Origin: Akanthomyces muscarius
Lineage: Eukaryota; Ascomycota; Sordariomycetes; Hypocreales; Cordycipitaceae
Reading direction: 5' to 3'
Assembly (NCBI RefSeq): GCF_028009165.1
Contig: NW_026611618.1
Location: 992,001-1,056,000 of the forward strand
DNA length: 64,000 nt
The position numbers and the translations under genes are program-made. The number at the start of each line of letters is the position of its first letter. Positions within the stretch are counted from its first letter, which is position 1. Shown piece after piece: positions 24,051 through 36,547 of this stretch. The notes under the pieces are model-generated. The model was not told where the DNA came from. It did no database searches and worked only from the letters and a program-made list of their open reading frames with translations.

Positions 24051-25827
24051 ATGTCGAAGCCTCTATTCAACCCCCAAACGGCCAACGCCGTGGAGCTCGC
24101 TCAGCTCCTCGGCCACGGCCAACTCACCAGCGTCCAGATTGTCGAGGCCTATCTCGCCCAAATCGACCTGCACAACCCGGGCCTCAACGCGCTCATCTCG
24201 CGTTCTCCGCGCGAAAATGTACTTCGGGCGGCTGAGAGACTAGATCAAGAGCGCAACAATGGTAAACTCCGCGGCCCTCTGCACGGCATTCCCATTATTC
24301 TCAAGGTAAGCCTGCCCCCGGTCATACACATCGGGCGTGCGCGCTAATGGAAACTTGCAGGACTGCTTCACGACGGCCTCGGATCTGGGCATGAGCACGA
24401 CATGCGGATCGCTCGCCCTCGTCGGGGCCAAGGCGTCGAAAAACTCGGCCATTGTCCAGAAGATGATTGATGGCGGCTTGATTATCCTGGCCAAGGCCAA
24501 CATGACCGAGTTTTGCGGCATGAAGATGACTTACATGATGCCCGGCTGGTCCGCGCACGGCGGCCAAACACTTTCACCCTACGTTCGCGTGATAGAAAAG
24601 GATGAAAAGATCCTAGGGCACTCTGTAAGGCGCTCAATCCTTTTCAAACCTTTTCTGGCCCGTCTAACTCTTTCCTCTTCCAGGCGCCGGGTGGCTCCTC
24701 AACTGGCTCGGCCGTCTCCCTCTCGGCGGGTTTCGCGCCGCTTGCCATGGGCACCGAGACAATCGGCTCCATCATCACGCCGACGAGCCGCAATGCCCTG
24801 TACGGGCTGAAGCCGACTGTTGGTGCGCAGGACACGACCGGAATGTACACCATGACGGAGTTTTACGACAGCCCGGGACCCATGGCCAAGTCGGCTGCCG
24901 ACGTCCGGGAACTCGCTGGTCTTTTGCTGGACAAGGTTTTCGATTCGCCGGATATGGGGTCTTGGAAGGATTTGTCCGTCGGCATTGTTGACCCGCGTCT
25001 TTGGACCATGGACGAGTCCATGTGCCGCCAGCATGACGGCAGCGCAGAGAACATGGTAAGACTTGATGGCCAGCTGGCGCGGGAAGCGCGACTAACACGC
25101 TGCAGGTCGAAGAGTACGAAAGCATGGTAGAGACGCTGCGAAAAAGTGGATGTTCCCTGCAGTACCCCTTTGCTGTACCGGATCTTACTGGATATCCCGA
25201 CACTATTTCTCTTGCCCGTGAGTGCGACTAGTGACAGCCGCGCGCGCGTGTGAAGAGGACCGGCTTGCTGATACAATGGCGCTTTAGACTGGGATTTTAA
25301 AAACGTATGCATGCCAGAGTTTCTCAAGGTATTCGACGAGTGCCCAGTGTCCAGCGTTGAAGACATTGTCAAGTTCAACGAAGAGAACAAAGAGCGAGCC
25401 ATGCCTGAGCGTGAGTCAACGACCCAGCTTACCATTTCTTTGGCTTTCACTGGCAGCAGCAGCTGACAAGGCTTGCATAGCATACACGGAGCAAAACGAC
25501 CTCATCAAGGCAATGAACAGCAACGATCCGCCCGAGGCCGTGGACGAAATCAAGAAGACGCTCCGCGGCAAGGCCAGGACCGTCCTCGACACGGCCTTTG
25601 ACGAGGCCGAGGTGAATCTGCTGGTGGGCACGTGCGACTCGGCGTTTTGCGTGCACGCCGCGGCGGCTGGCTACCCAGTCGCCGCGGTGCCGCTCTCGAC
25701 GCTCAAGTATAACGGCCGCCCGTTTGGGCTGTGCGTGATTGCGCGGGCGGACGGGGAGGAGGCGCTGCTGCGGTTCATGGCGGCGTACGAGGCGGCGATG
25801 CCGTCGAGGACCGTGCCGGTTCTTTAG
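24051..25827 (+). CDS. Amidase-signature family hydrolase
   Basis: Six exons: 24051-24305, 24361-24624, 24684-25055, 25106-25217, 25288-25410, 25481-25827; 490 residues. All amidase-signature catalytic elements are present: Lys85 in GPLHGIPIILK, spliced directly to DCFTT, and the Ser-cisSer pair in APGGSSTGSAVSLSAG, which starts the third exon. The flanking TEFCGMKMTYMMPGWSAHGG and GTETIGSIITPTSRNALYGL match the fungal amidase subgroup. It would hydrolyse a C-N amide bond; the substrate cannot be read from sequence, and fungal members serve in nitrogen scavenging or secondary metabolism. No signal peptide or membrane segment is seen. The start at 24051 has a good A-rich context. An upstream in-frame ATG at 24003 directly follows a CAG that looks like an acceptor, so the N-terminus is not certain. 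No biosynthetic partners are adjacent. Confidence 0.92.
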
Positions 25828-27226
25828 ATGGGAAGTCTTTTTTCCGTCTTAGACATGTCTGAGCATTGCCACGGAGTTTTCCTTTATTCGTCTCTCTTTA
25901 AACGGGAAGCAATTACAAATAGATGTCTATAGCTCCCCCGGTGAGCCCACTTTCATGTTGGACAGGCTGATGGCGGAACAGTGCCGGATGTTGTTTCTTG
26001 CAGACGACCCACATGTTCCGTCTGCATGCATATTGCTACTTTTGTTTTATACACTGTCCGGGAAGATACATGGTCTCGGAAATTGAATTGCTATGTAGAG
26101 GACTCTGAGTCAGATCTCGGAAGACTGCGTGTGAGTACGGTGTGGGTTGAAACGAGGGTAAAACGCCCAGGCCAGCGAGCAAGATGAAAAGGGGGTGTAT
26201 TTAGTCACTTATATTTGACAGTGTCTGGTTAAAAGACAGATTTATGTTTGGACTACTTAATTGAAACCTTTCTCACGTTGAAAAAAGGACATGCTCCAAT
26301 CAGCCCGTGTAATCACCGCATGCGCTTACCCACAGTGAATCTTGTCGGACCAACCTGATGACAGCGCCCGGAGCTAGCGCCTGGAGGAACCTAGCGCGGG
26401 CGGTGGTGCAGCGGTGCAGCGGTGCAGCGGTGCTCGAACGCCTCTTGCGCCTGTACCTATCCCAAAGCTTTCAAGCGCTACCTAGGCAGGTAACTACCTA
26501 GGTACCTAGCAGCCTGCGGTGCGGAATGGTGCTACTATCACAAAGGATTACAGTGGGCTCGTAGCACCAGCAGGGCTCCCCCGCCGCCCTCATTCGGGCC
26601 TGATATTTGCCCCTCCTGCAGTTCAGGCCAGCCCAGCCTGCGGTGCCCGGCGGCGACGACACTCATCATCTCCAAAACCATACAAACGCCTGCTGTCCGG
26701 CATCGCTGCTGCCAAGTCCACGCAACGCGCATCCGCATCCCATCAGCCTCATCATCGCCGCCATATTCAGCTCGTCTATCTTTCGTGTCCAATCGCTCCC
26801 CCTTTCCGCTTCGAAAGCCAGTGGCAAAGGGCGGCCGGGCCCTGGGCGGACTCTCTCTCATCGTTTCTCCGCCCTACCTACCACGCGCGCGCGCGCCGTA
26901 CCGTAGCTCCCCGCCCCCTTCGACGTCGTCAACCCAGCCCGCCAGACAGGACCGTGTCGATGATCGTTGGCTTGCCGTCGTGAACTTTGTCGTCTTCTCG
27001 ACGCACACTCCACCAACTATCGCTTTTCTTCCCACATAACCTGGGGGGCAAGCCACCATGCATGGTAACGGTACGCGCAGACAAAGGGCAGAAAATATTA
27101 GCCCACCACCACATCCACACACCACCAAGCCCACCCTCACTGCAGCATCTGGGCCTCCCCTCCTCCCCTCCCCTCCCCCTCCGTCGGGGCGTCATAGCTT
27201 CACGATTGCCGCAAGGGGGCCCAAAC
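25828..27226. other. Intergenic region before the PAS kinase
   Basis: A 1.4-kb gap holding the amidase 3' end and the PAS-kinase promoter/5' UTR. It contains an 8-bp repeat (GGTGCAGC, about 26404-26434), a palindromic CTACCTAGGTACCTAG-type word at 26494-26509, and a pyrimidine-rich leader at 27100-27190. No separate gene is supported. Confidence 0.5.
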
Positions 27227-30200
27227 ATGAATGCTGACTCTCGCTCTCCCGTCCTAGGCGCCAACAGCATAAACGACGATGATGAGAGAGGGCGTGGCAA
27301 GCTTTTGGCTCCCCTGACGCTGCCCAAGAACCGCAGCACCAGCAACCTCGCCCTCTCAGCTGACCCCGATCGCAGCCGCTTTCGCATGTCCTTTGACGGC
27401 TCGTCATCTGCCGCCGCCGCCGCCGACCATGACTTGATGACCAGGTCAGTCATTTTGCTTCTATTTTTATTCCCGTCCACACATTTGTCTTGGCTTGTTT
27501 CTTTCGCCTTTCCCTACCTCTTCTGCCGTGTTTGCTTTTCCATAAAACACAACTCCTCGCAGCCTGCCCGCCGTAGCGACGTTCCGCAGACCCAAGCCCT
27601 TGGGTGAAACACCGTCATGCGTGTCACCGCTCAGCATCATGCCGCTGCTAACATTCCTCTCAACTTGGTGCAGGCCCTCGCCCGTCACCGACCACGAACA
27701 TGGCCTGGGACTCTCTGGCCTGCGCCGCATACGGCAGCATCCGCCCTCGCGCAATCCCACCATGCCAAACTCCAACGCTTCGTCTCGCAGCCCTTCGGTC
27801 GTTACTCTCTCCCGCTCGACATCGTTGAGTGCAAGTGTAACCGCGCCCGCGCCGCTCTCCTCCTTCTCCGCCGGTCCCGCATCTCCCAGCTTCTCCGAAG
27901 ACCTCTCCCGCTTCCCGACCGAGTCGCTACATTCCTTCTCCTTTGCCCACCAGGCAGAAGACTTTCTCCACAACCGCCAAAATGTTCTTAAACGCTCCAT
28001 TGAATTCATGAAGGACCGCATGGGCATGCCTCTCAGCGCCAACCAGGCTGGCTTGGCGAGTGCCCAGGCTAGGGTCACAGGCGACTTGGAGGCCCAGAAT
28101 ATGCTGGAAATGCTTGCCAAGGCCCAAATCATTGGGGCCAGCAACCTGCCCAACCCAGATGGCTCATTCACGGTGCCTCCGCTGACGGGGCCTCCGGACA
28201 TGTCTGGTGAGAACATCTTCGAAAAGCATTTCATCACCGAAGAGCCTGCCACCATCGACGAAGAGCCCGACCAGCTTCCCACGTCACCCAAGTCGATACG
28301 TTCAACACCAAAGGAGGGGGTTCAGGATGATTCGCAAAAGTCGAGTAGAACGCCCACAGATGAGAGCAAGATGACAGCTACCACGTCACCACCCGCCTCG
28401 CGGCCAACAAGCTTAAAGCGCACCATGACGGATACCCTCTCAATAGCCCTCAAAGACAAGCTTCTAGATACCATGGCTCAGCCATTCATGGCTGGCCCGG
28501 CATTGCATGAAGAGCCTAGTCTTTCGCCAGTCCTCACCCAGCAAACCTTGCCGTCTCAGAACTTTCCAGCAGCCCTCAACCCTGCTGCCCTTAATCCGGC
28601 CGTACATGGACATACAAACAGATGGGTTCCCGCCGCCCAAGCTATTTTCACCACTGAGGCCAAACCTCCTTGGACAATTCTCGCCGCAAACGACCTTGCT
28701 TGCTTGGTATTCGGTGTTACCAGAGCTGAAGTCCGCAAGATGGGTATTTTGGAGGTTGTACAAGAAGAGAGACGAGCCTGGCTTGAACGAAAGCTTCTCA
28801 ATAAGGACGATGGCGATGATATGCAAGATACCACTTCCGAGATGTCGCCTGCCAGCTCAGCCGCAACTGTGCTTCTTGGCGGGCGTTCTGGAATTACTGC
28901 ACAATTGTTGAGCAAGCCCAACTCGAGATCCCAGACACCACAGCCTCCACGGAGAGCTCAAACCGTTCACAGTGGCGACATGGAGCCGGTCAAGGCCCGT
29001 GGCAACGATAACCATCGTAGCTCTGGTTCGCGGGGAGTCTTACTCTGTGGTGACGTCGTTCCCATCCGAAAACGCAATGGACTGACAGGTTCTGCCAGTT
29101 TGTGGGTCAAGGAAAAGCGCGTGGGCTTGATCTGGGTCCTTGAAGAGATTCACGAGGACGTCGCCAATATTGAGCTCGACGAAGAGGGCGTTGTAAAAAC
29201 TGTGGTTGGCGCCACGGAAACCATATGGGGATTCAAGTCTGTCAAGCCAGGCATTGATATTGCGAGCCTCATCCCAAGAATCCCCCGCCAAGGCTTCGAT
29301 CCCACTCAGGGCGAGATTGATTTTGCCCAGACACGGAAAAGACGCTACTTTACCTGCCCCAACTACCGAAAGGTCAATATCCCTTGCACTGTCGAACAGA
29401 TGCAAGGCAAGCTTGAGCTTAGGGTTTCCACTTTCCCGCACATGGCTGGCATTATAGTCGTCGACCCGACCAACTTTAAAATTCGCAGTTCCAACTCCGC
29501 CTTTAGTGGCGCACTTTTTGGCTTTGAAAAGCCTGCGGGCACAGATATAAATGCCCTGATCCCGGGCTTTGACAAGATTGTCGAAACCCTTACTGAAGAA
29601 GACGGCCTACAACTACTTGACGGCACGGTCATTCCAGAGCATCGCTTCAGAAGAGCCGCTGCCTTTACCGCAATCAAAGAACATAGACCCAACGCCGCTG
29701 CATCATTCCTGCAACCGAACGGATTGGCTGCAAAGCATCGTGATGGCTCAGATCTCAACATTGACGTACAAATGCGCGTTGTTGAGAGTGAGAAGCAAAT
29801 TGACGTTTCGCAAGATAGCATCGAAGAGGCTGTTGACGACGACAAAACCGACGTCTCCTCAACGCAACCACAGACTGAATTGGTTTTTGCTCTGTGGATC
29901 ACTTATTCCAGACACATTCACGCATTTGCCAACACACTAGACCCGGCCAAGCGTATTCCTTCCGGTCCGCCAACGCCACTGCATCAGCCATCGCCCGGTC
30001 AAACACCTGTCCACTCACCCATGGTATTATCCGACACTGAAGCCGACGAGCCAATATTACCTTCCGCTTCACCCTCCAACACGTCACCATCCGGCATGTC
30101 CAAGTTTAAGGACGCAGCTCTACATGCCGCGGCAAGGCTCACAGGGCGCGCCCGATCACCGCCCAAGGCAGCCGCCGCGATGCCAGTCGTGACCATGCCT

Positions 30201-31095
30201 GAGGGAGAGGCACGCAAGGCAACCATAGAGGACTACACCATCTTGGAAGAAATGGGCCAAGGCGCCTATGGTCAAGTGAAGCTTGCTAGGCACAAGCTGA
30301 CTGGCAAAAAGATGGTTCTCAAGTACGTCACGAAACGACGCATTCTAGTTGACACGTGGACACGCGATCGAAAGCTTGGCACTGTCCCGCTCGAAATTCA
30401 CGTCATGGACTATCTGCGGAAACCCGAGTTCCGACACCCCAACATTGTCGAGATGGAGGGCTTCTTTGAGGACGAAGTCAACTACTACATTGCCATGGTA
30501 CCTCACGGACTACCGGGCATGGATCTGTTTGACTACATCGAGCTGCGCTCCAACATGGAGGAAGCCGAGTGCCGCAGCATCTTTGTGCAGGTAGCACAAG
30601 CTATTCACTTTTTGCATACCAAGGCACTCGTCGTGCACCGCGATATCAAGGACGAAAACATTATCCTAGACGGCGAGGGCAACATCAAGCTCATTGATTT
30701 TGGCAGCGCCGCCTACACCAAGAGCGGACCATTTGATGTATTTGTCGGCACCATTGGTACGTCTCAAGACTTATGTCGCTCTTCCTTCTTTTCCACAACT
30801 AACAAGTGCTCTAGACTACGCTGCCCCCGAAGTCCTGGCTGGGAAGCCCTATGGCGGCAAACCGCAAGACGTGTGGGCGCTGGGCATCCTCCTGTATACC
30901 ATCATCTACAAGGAGAATCCCTTTTATAGCATCGACGAGATTATGGACCACGACCTGCGCGTGCCCTTTACCATGAGCCCCGAGAGCATCGACCTCATCC
31001 GGTGCATGCTCGACCGCGACTTGGCCCAGCGCGCCGACATTTCGCAGGTGCTGGAGCATCCCTGGTGCAAGGGCGGCGCCACCGCAACGAAGTAA
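27227..31095 (+). CDS. PSK1: PAS-domain serine/threonine kinase (PSK family)
   Basis: Preferred model has three exons, 27227-27444, 27674-30756 and 30815-31095, 1193 residues. The N-terminal 350 residues are Ser/Thr/Pro-rich. Two PAS-like segments follow, near residues 395-450 (WTILAANDLACLVFGVTRAE) and 655-705 (GIIVVDPTNFKIRSSNSAFS). The kinase domain spans about 925-1187: glycine loop GQGAYGQVKL, catalytic VVHRDIKDENIILD, DFGSAAYTKSGPFD, and DYAAPEVLAG formed across the last intron. DFGSAAY and this domain order identify PAS kinase, the Psk1/Psk2 family that couples nutrient state to glycogen, glucose partitioning and translation. The first intron has two in-frame acceptors: 27673 (good CTAAC branch, chosen) and 27562, which would insert 37 residues (see findings). 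It is convergent with SEA4. Confidence 0.93.
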
Positions 31096-31457
31096 TAGAA
31101 AGGAAAAAAAAAATTTGCATGGGACGATTTTTTTTATTAGAAGCGAGCTGGAAACCTTGAAACTTAAAGACTTGAAAGACTTTTTTTAAACCCCCATTTC
31201 ACGATACCCTCAAGCTATCGCTATCATCATACTACATTAGCCATCAGCCAAATTTTTACATATTTTTAGACATGCATCACACGTTATCTTGAAGATGCTT
31301 TTTTCTCGCGCGACAAGCCATGCTGACCATGTAACTTGCAATACAATTTGTAATAAATGCTGAGGGTATATATTACTATAGCTGATACACGACGAAATCA
31401 CCCGTGGACTTCGCATTCCTACATCCCAAATCGTCAACACGTGCTGCTGCTCCCGCA
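31096..31457. other. Convergent intergenic region (PAS kinase / SEA4)
   Basis: A 362-bp AT-rich spacer between two gene ends. It contains poly-A and poly-T runs and ATAAAT/TATATA words suited to 3'-end formation on both strands. No gene is seen. Confidence 0.5.
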
Positions 31458-34400
31458 TCAGTGATAGTTGAGCTCTGGGTTCGCCCGAAAGTTGCATTTG
31501 CACCGGCACTCGGGCACCGGGCACTCGACGTGCCGCGCGAACCACTGCCTCGCGTGGTCCAGGTGCAAGACGTGCTCGCAGCGCATGCAAAACGTCGGGA
31601 AGCGGCCCGCCATCTTGGTCTCGTCCTTTTCCTCGGGGCGGTCCGAGCGCGGCACGCCGACGACCTCGAGACACACGACGCACCGGGGCAGGTGCCGGCC
31701 GCAGTTGGGGCAGCTGACGCCGGCGTTGATACTGGTCGCGAGTAATGGATTCCGCGACTCCATGCTCGACGAGGGGGGAGGGGGAGGGTGCGCAGTGGCG
31801 GCGGTAATCGTTCCGCCGCTGGCGCTGCTGCTGCGATGGTGGTGATGGTGGTGATTGGCCAGGGAGGTTTCTGCGTCGCAGTAGATGCAGCGCAGGGCGA
31901 TCTGTCGTGATGGCGGCTTGATGAGTGGGTTGGAGCCGTCGCGCTTGGAGCGCTTGGTGGACTCGACCTCGAACTTGGTGCGCTGGAAGAAGAAGCGGTG
32001 GCGCTGGAGCAGCGCGCGGTAGGCGTTGCGCCAAGCGCGGCAGCGAAAGTCATCAATGTATTTCGGGTAGCAGAGCGAGAGCACGAGGATCGCCGTCTGG
32101 TAGTCGTGGAATTTCTCGACATACTTGGCAAAGATGTCGACCAGGTGGTCCGAGATGCCCGTCAGGACGATGCCCTCGACGTCGCCCTCCTCCACGGCGA
32201 AGGCGACCTGGTCCGTGAGCCAGCGCGTCAGCTCGTCGTCGTGGAAGTTGCGCACGGCGACGTACGCGCGGTCCGCGAGGGGCAGGGAGCGCTGGTTGGC
32301 GATGAGGGACCAGTCGCCGGTGGCGATGAGGGTGGAGATGGCGCGCAGGTAGGGATCCGTCTTGGAGGCGACCGTGTCGTCGAAATCGAGCTGCTCCTTG
32401 GCAAGCTGCTTGTTGCCGCGGTCGATGAGCTGCAGCGCGAGCGAGACGAAGAGCAGCTCGGGGTGCGCCGAGCTCGCTTTCTTGAGAATGTCAATGGCAT
32501 GGCGAATGTCGCCGTGGAATAGAGACCGGCAGGCGGTCATGGTGTGGATGGGCGTCGGGTAGTCTGGGGACGGATCGCGCTCGAAGTCCGCCGGGTCGTT
32601 GGACTCCGGGTCGCCCCAGCCGCAGATCTCGAGACAAAGCTGGCGCGTGTGCGGCCGCTTGGTGAAGACGGTGTCGAAACGCGGGAAGCGACGCTTCTTG
32701 CAGTACGGCCCGATGAACCGCTCCCATTGCAGGGCGTCGGGGAGGTTCGTGGTGCCTGGGCTGACCCTCGTTGTCGGGTTGCGTCCTGGCTCGTCAATTT
32801 TTGGGGTTGGTAGTTGAGCTTGTGGATGGCTTACCTAGGTCGTTTGTCCATATCGCGTGGACCCCGAGATAGCTGATATCGGTGCCAGACAGCACCAAGC
32901 TACTGTCATAAGCTGCCAGTTCAGCGTCTGTTCGTTTGTTAGCAAGCATTATGTACTAGCAAATCTCGAAACTTACCAGCTATCCAATCCCAGACATATC
33001 TCTTCCAAGGATCGTCCGACACAATCTTTCTGTTTACAGTGGGATCAAATAGGTACTTTTCTTTGGCGCGAAACAGCATGGCATGATCGACTGCACTCTG
33101 CGCGTCGGTGGGCAAGCCATTGGTCTTGATGGTCGCCGCAAGAAGCGCTTCATGAAACTCCCTGCAAGACTCGACACTATTTGTAGCCAGGGACAGTTCA
33201 TTAGGAACGCGGGATCGACCTGCTGTCGAAGGATTTTTGGATTCTAAGTCTTTGATGAAATTGCGCACGGCTCGGAGCTTGCCGGCAATCGTCTTCGTCG
33301 CATAGAATGATTCTGGGAGTGGTGTAGCAATATCGTTGACTCGCTCAATCACAGCAGAGCTTGGGTCCTGGCTCTTCAGGGCTGCATCTATGCCCTCCTT
33401 GACAGCAATCTTGTCGGGGCCAAAAATGGGCACATCGTGCAGCGCCTGATCTACAAGTGTGGCAGCAAGAACTTCCATGCCTTGCTTGGATTCGAATTGC
33501 ATGATGTCTTGGTAGGTGTGGCCTGACTCTAGGCCACGATGGGGTGACTTCCATGGAATGAGCTTATAGGCATGATCTGCTGAGGCCGAGGGCATTTCCA
33601 AAATGTCAAACTTGCCGCTGGTTCGTAGGGCGAGTAGCCTTGGATTAAGATCCGGCGATCCCAGAGTAACCCAGTCAAAAGACACAATGCGATCATTCTT
33701 TCTCGAGTTGTGGCGATATGATAGATCGAGCTCATGTGATTTTTCCACATGGAGCAGTTCTGGGCCCTGCTCCGTTGTAATGCTGCGAGACGGCGAATCT
33801 TTTTTTGTATCGAGGACACGAAGCTCGCCTGTACGCGAGAGGATGGCCAAAAGACCACGCTGGTTGCGACAGTAGCGAAGTGATCGGATCATGGAGTGTC
33901 GCTCGTCCACAATGGATGGATCATGATCAGTCTCAATCGCCTGGTCGAGGCGCAGAGCAGCACCCCACGGCATATCATCATCCTCCACAGTCTGAACGTA
34001 TGATGCCGAGGCAACGGGACGATTGCTCGCTCGCCGATCCCAGATCATCACGCCGGGGTGATCAAGGCTAGATGACGCAAAGTAGTTTTGGTCTGCGTAG
34101 TCGATGGCAATATTGTTGTTGCATCTGGTGTGAAAGGTAACAGCCGGATTCGGGTCACGTAAATCGTGTATCCTGACCCCATGCGACTTGATACCGGCGA
34201 CAAGGGTATGCGGGCTGTCTTCAAAGAATTTGAGACTGGAGACGGAGACACTGGGCTCCAGGTGTGCAACGTTGTCGACATGATCGTGGGCATCAGCCGG
34301 GAACCCTCGCATCGGAGGGTCTATCGACGACAGGCGTGAGATATCCCACACGTGCAAGCTCTGGTCCATGCGCACACGGTCCAGACCTACAGCTAATAAG

Positions 34401-34735
34401 CCTGTTGTGTTGAATGCCACCGCGTGACAGTTCCTCGCCATCTTCAAGCCCAGCTCCACAAAGGCATTGGAGCCATCATCTACGCGCAAGAGATTCACAA
34501 CACCTCCGCCCGTGCCAATTGCAATCAGTCCCGGGTCGCAAGGTGACCAGTCATACGTTGTCAGCGGGGGGAAGTCGTCGTGTCGGACGCGCCGGACGTA
34601 GTCGAATCGACCGTTGCGCGCAAAGCCATTGGCTTCGTAAATCTGGACATATCGATGTTGGAGGTTGACTTGAACAAAACTGTCCAGCTGCGGATTGGCA
34701 GTCCATTTGATGAGACCTGGCTCTGGACGGTCCAT
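31458..34735 (-). CDS. SEA4: SEA4 / Mios homologue, SEACAT (GATOR2) subunit
   Basis: Three exons, complement of 32977-34735, 32835-32927 and 31458-32785, 1059 residues, close to yeast Sea4 in length. The N-terminal third is a WD40 propeller (TTYDWSPCDPGLIAIGTGGG, SLHVWDISRL, VRIHDLRDP, VMIWDRR). The middle is an alpha-solenoid: a small exon containing DISYLGVHAIWTNDLG and the region GPYCKKRRFPRFDTVFTKRP to TMTACRSLFHGDIRHAI. The C-terminus is a Mios-type zinc ribbon/RING-like module with CPNCGRHLPRCVVCLEV, CMRCEHVLHLDHARQW and CPVPECRCKC. The known role is at the vacuole membrane in SEACAT, which antagonises SEACIT and so promotes TORC1 in response to amino acids. A six-His run (LANHHHHHHRSSSAS) just before the zinc module is a low-complexity insertion. 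It is divergent from EFG1, 538 bp away. Confidence 0.92.
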
Positions 34736-35273
34736 CTTGAAGTCGGTTTATGGCGGCGCAGTCGCAAGTGAAGCTGTTTGCATCGGACACAGGGCGACGG
34801 GCTCGAGATCGCTTTGAAATATGTCGGCAAATCGGGGAAAATATCGCTCTATCACGAAGAGTTTAGTGTCTACGTCAATGGCCAGAATTCAAGGCCATTG
34901 ATCCAATGTGGCATCTGTCGCATTGTCCAGCCGCGGGGGTGCAAGTTGAGATGCGACTAGGGTATGAAGTAGTGATGCACCAGCTCGGTCTACTGCTGGG
35001 TGGGAGCTACTACAGGCGTCTGTGGTGGCACTTCCCCCACAAAGCTGCCCAAGCTCGCCGCTCCACGTGATAGGCCCCACGTCGATCTTTATCAGCTTAT
35101 CGGCCAAGAAATCTTTCCAGCATGTAGAAAAAGTTGGAAACAATTTCTAGACGACGTTTGCGGGTACGAGAATATACTGAATTTTTGTTCGAATTCCCAT
35201 TTATTTTCGACGACGCCACCTGTTGATTTCAGCTCTTTACGGCAGCCGCATTGAAAGGACTCATATCCACGCC
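34736..35273. other. Bidirectional promoter of SEA4 and EFG1
   Basis: A 538-bp spacer between divergent genes, one upstream of TORC1 and the other a ribosome-biogenesis gene. No TATA box near either start and no gene is seen. Confidence 0.5.
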
Positions 35274-36233
35274 ATGGACGAGAATCGTCGGAATCGTGGC
35301 CAAGGCGGCAGCAAACGCCAAACGTACAGCACGGGTAGACACAAGGCCAAGCAAGGTTCGGCGGAATGGGCGAAGAAGAGGACGAGAAGCATCCAGCGCA
35401 TGATGTCGCGCAACGCAGACATCCCTGCCAACAAGCGCAATGAGATGGAGCGCGAACTGGTCGCCCACGAGAACACCATTGCCGACAAAAGCTTTCAACG
35501 GCGAAGAAGCGCCATGATTTCAAAATACCACATGGTTCGGTTCTTTGGTAGGTTGCGTGGAAATTGTATGTTATTTCTAGCCTCGCACTAACAATGGCTA
35601 CTAGAGCGCAAAAAGGCTTCTCGCCTGGTCAAGCAGCTGAAACGCAAACTCGAAGCGGCCACCGACGACGAAGAGCGCAGCAGACTCCAAGCCGACCTGC
35701 ACATTGCCGAAGTCGACGAGGCATACACCATGCACCATCCTCATGCTGAAACTTACATCAGTCTATACGGCAATGCCAAGAAGGACGGCGACGAAGACGA
35801 CGACGACAAGGACGACGACAAGGACGACGAGAAAAAGACCCCCGCTGCAAAGGCTGCACTGGCGGCGGAGCGCCCGCCCATGTGGAAGGTGGTAGAAATG
35901 ACCATGGAGGAGGGTCCTGACGCGTTGAAGCAACTGCGAGAGCGGAGATCAGCAACCGGCGACGACAACGAGAGCGCAAGCCACCCCCGGCCGCGCAACA
36001 CAAAACCACCACACCAAAGGGAGAGAATGGCCAATGTCATTGCCAAGCAGAACCATTCCAAGAGCGCAGACAAGCCAACTGGCGACAGCAAGGCTGCTTC
36101 TGCGACTGCTGGTGAGCACCAAAACGGCGCCAAAATGGGCGGACTGAATCGTAGAGAGCGTCGCCGCATCATGCGCGAGACGATGGCTTCTGCTGACAAG
36201 GATGATGACGAGGGCGGTTTCTTTGAGATATAA
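35274..36233 (+). CDS. EFG1: rRNA-processing protein EFG1
   Basis: Two exons, 35274-35547 and 35605-36233, 300 residues. The conserved core holds RHKAKQGSAEWAKKRTRSIQ, the coiled-coil helix around NKRNEMERELVAHE, KYHMVRFFERKKASRL across the intron, and the HIAEVDEAYTMHHPHAETYI segment typical of Efg1. The family is nucleolar and needed for 18S rRNA maturation in the 40S pathway. After the core comes an acidic Asp/Lys tract (about residues 162-180) and a basic C-terminal helix (GGLNRRERRRIMRET). The start at 35274 follows from the conserved N-terminus; the frame is open slightly further upstream without similarity. Confidence 0.92.
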
Positions 36234-36547
36234 TGACTTCATCAGTCCATCTGCATACTGTGTTGTTTTTGTAATTAGCGAATGCATTGTCTATGCCCTA
36301 CAAGGGCTGTACAGGAACGAATTTTCATGATTAGATTGGAAAAAGTCTATTAAATCAATGGAAAGTGGCGACAAATCCTGTACAAATACCTGGCAATTTT
36401 TCTCCAGCAGCACTCGAGACTTGATGACGTGGCCAGTGTGTATCTATCTGCCAAAAGCGCCCAACGCCTGTATGCAGATTCCATAGTTTGCGAAAAGAAT
36501 CATTCCATCGTTACGAGAAACAAGATGCAAAATGAATCAACAATAGT
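36234..36547. other. Convergent intergenic region (EFG1 / TIP41)
   Basis: A 314-bp spacer between the ends of two genes. No gene or notable structure is seen. Confidence 0.5.

Noticed and set aside
23900..25900. Secondary-metabolite cluster around the amidase
   Set aside because: No adjacent synthase, P450, transporter or dedicated regulator; neighbours are housekeeping or signalling genes.
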